Source of the DNA: Verrucomicrobiota bacterium
GTDB taxonomy: Bacteria > Verrucomicrobiota > Verrucomicrobiia > Opitutales > Opitutaceae
Reading direction: 5' to 3'
Assembly: GCA_030916665.1 (NCBI GenBank)
Contig: JAUPWC010000183.1
Location: 1 to 5,466 of the forward strand
Length of the DNA: 5,466 nucleotides
Shown here: positions 5,377 through 5,466 of the stretch, piece by piece
Layout of the letters: each line of letters opens with the position of its first letter
How positions within the stretch are numbered: the first letter of the stretch is position 1
Position numbers and translations under genes: made by a program
Notes under the pieces: model-generated
What the model saw: only the letters and a program-made list of their open reading frames with translations
Databases searched by the model: none
Told to the model about the DNA's origin: nothing

Positions 5377-5466
5377 CGGGCTGTAGGGCGGGGTCTCCGA
5401 ACCCCGCCTGTTGCGGGTGTGGCATTATGTTGGCGGAGGGGTTAGGTGGGCCCGCCCTACAGCCCG
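5377..5466. repeat. REPIN-like palindromic element at the right window edge
   Basis: CGGGCTGTAGGGCGGG (5377-5392) is the exact reverse complement of CCCGCCCTACAGCCCG (5451-5466), a perfect 16-bp inverted repeat 58 bases apart. The right arm reaches the last base, so the element may be longer. A second perfect hairpin overlaps the left arm: GGCGGGGT (5387-5394) with ACCCCGCC (5401-5408) around CTCCGA. The core is less ordered and holds CATAAT on the minus strand (5429-5424), a possible -10 box without a good -35. No coding frame is visible. The symmetry and intergenic position suggest a non-autonomous dispersed repeat (REPIN or small MITE). Its inner edge is 21 bases from the phytase start codon, so it must lie in that gene's promoter or leader. 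Confidence 0.65.

Noticed and set aside
1..5466. CRISPR array, tRNA or rRNA genes, insertion sequence with transposase, defence system
   Set aside because: I found no regularly spaced repeats, no cloverleaf or rRNA signature, and no transposase, nuclease or toxin-antitoxin gene that I could support.

Overview
The window looks like part of a chromosome from a GC-rich verrucomicrobium, most likely of the Opitutaceae type. The best evidence is the exported protein at 1578-2156 (minus strand). It ends in VPDTGST, a hydrophobic helix and a basic tail, which is the VPDSG variant of the PEP-CTERM sorting signal known from Verrucomicrobia. None of the starts has a clear Shine-Dalgarno sequence, which is also common in that phylum. 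The lineage is an inference; no marker gene lies in the window.

Layout. Positions 1-888 are on the plus strand: the end of a truncated SRPBCC-like protein (to 217), overlapped by a gene for a secreted protein of unknown function (214-888). That second gene is interrupted by an in-frame TAG and seems to carry two compensating frameshifts. All remaining genes are on the minus strand. From right to left they are: a secreted two-domain protein joining a ParB/Srx-like domain to a beta-propeller phytase (3700-5355); a polytopic membrane protein of unknown function (2346-3572); the VPDSG-CTERM protein with a DUF4114-like motif (1578-2156); and a small soluble protein with an anti-sigma-like N-terminus and a LOV-related PAS domain without the photoactive cysteine (895-1464). 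No gene-free stretch exceeds 300 bases. The gaps are 1465-1577, 2157-2345, 3573-3699 and 5356-5466.

Regulation and structure. A strong intrinsic terminator (1525-1557) separates the VPDSG gene from the PAS gene. A good match to a sigma-54 -24/-12 promoter lies just upstream of the VPDSG start, with a pair of direct repeats about 95-130 bases further up where an enhancer-binding protein could bind. The phytase and membrane-protein genes are separated by a branched inverted repeat and a weaker terminator-like hairpin. The right end of the window is a palindromic, REPIN-like dispersed-repeat candidate ending 21 bases before the phytase start.

How the parts fit. Four of the six genes encode exported or membrane proteins, so the window is mainly about the cell surface: phosphate scavenging from phytate (phytase) and a surface-anchored VPDSG protein. 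I see no complete defence, mobile or biosynthetic system. The most unusual items are the ParB-like/phytase fusion, the anti-sigma/PAS protein, the sigma-54 signal at the sorting-signal gene and the end palindrome.
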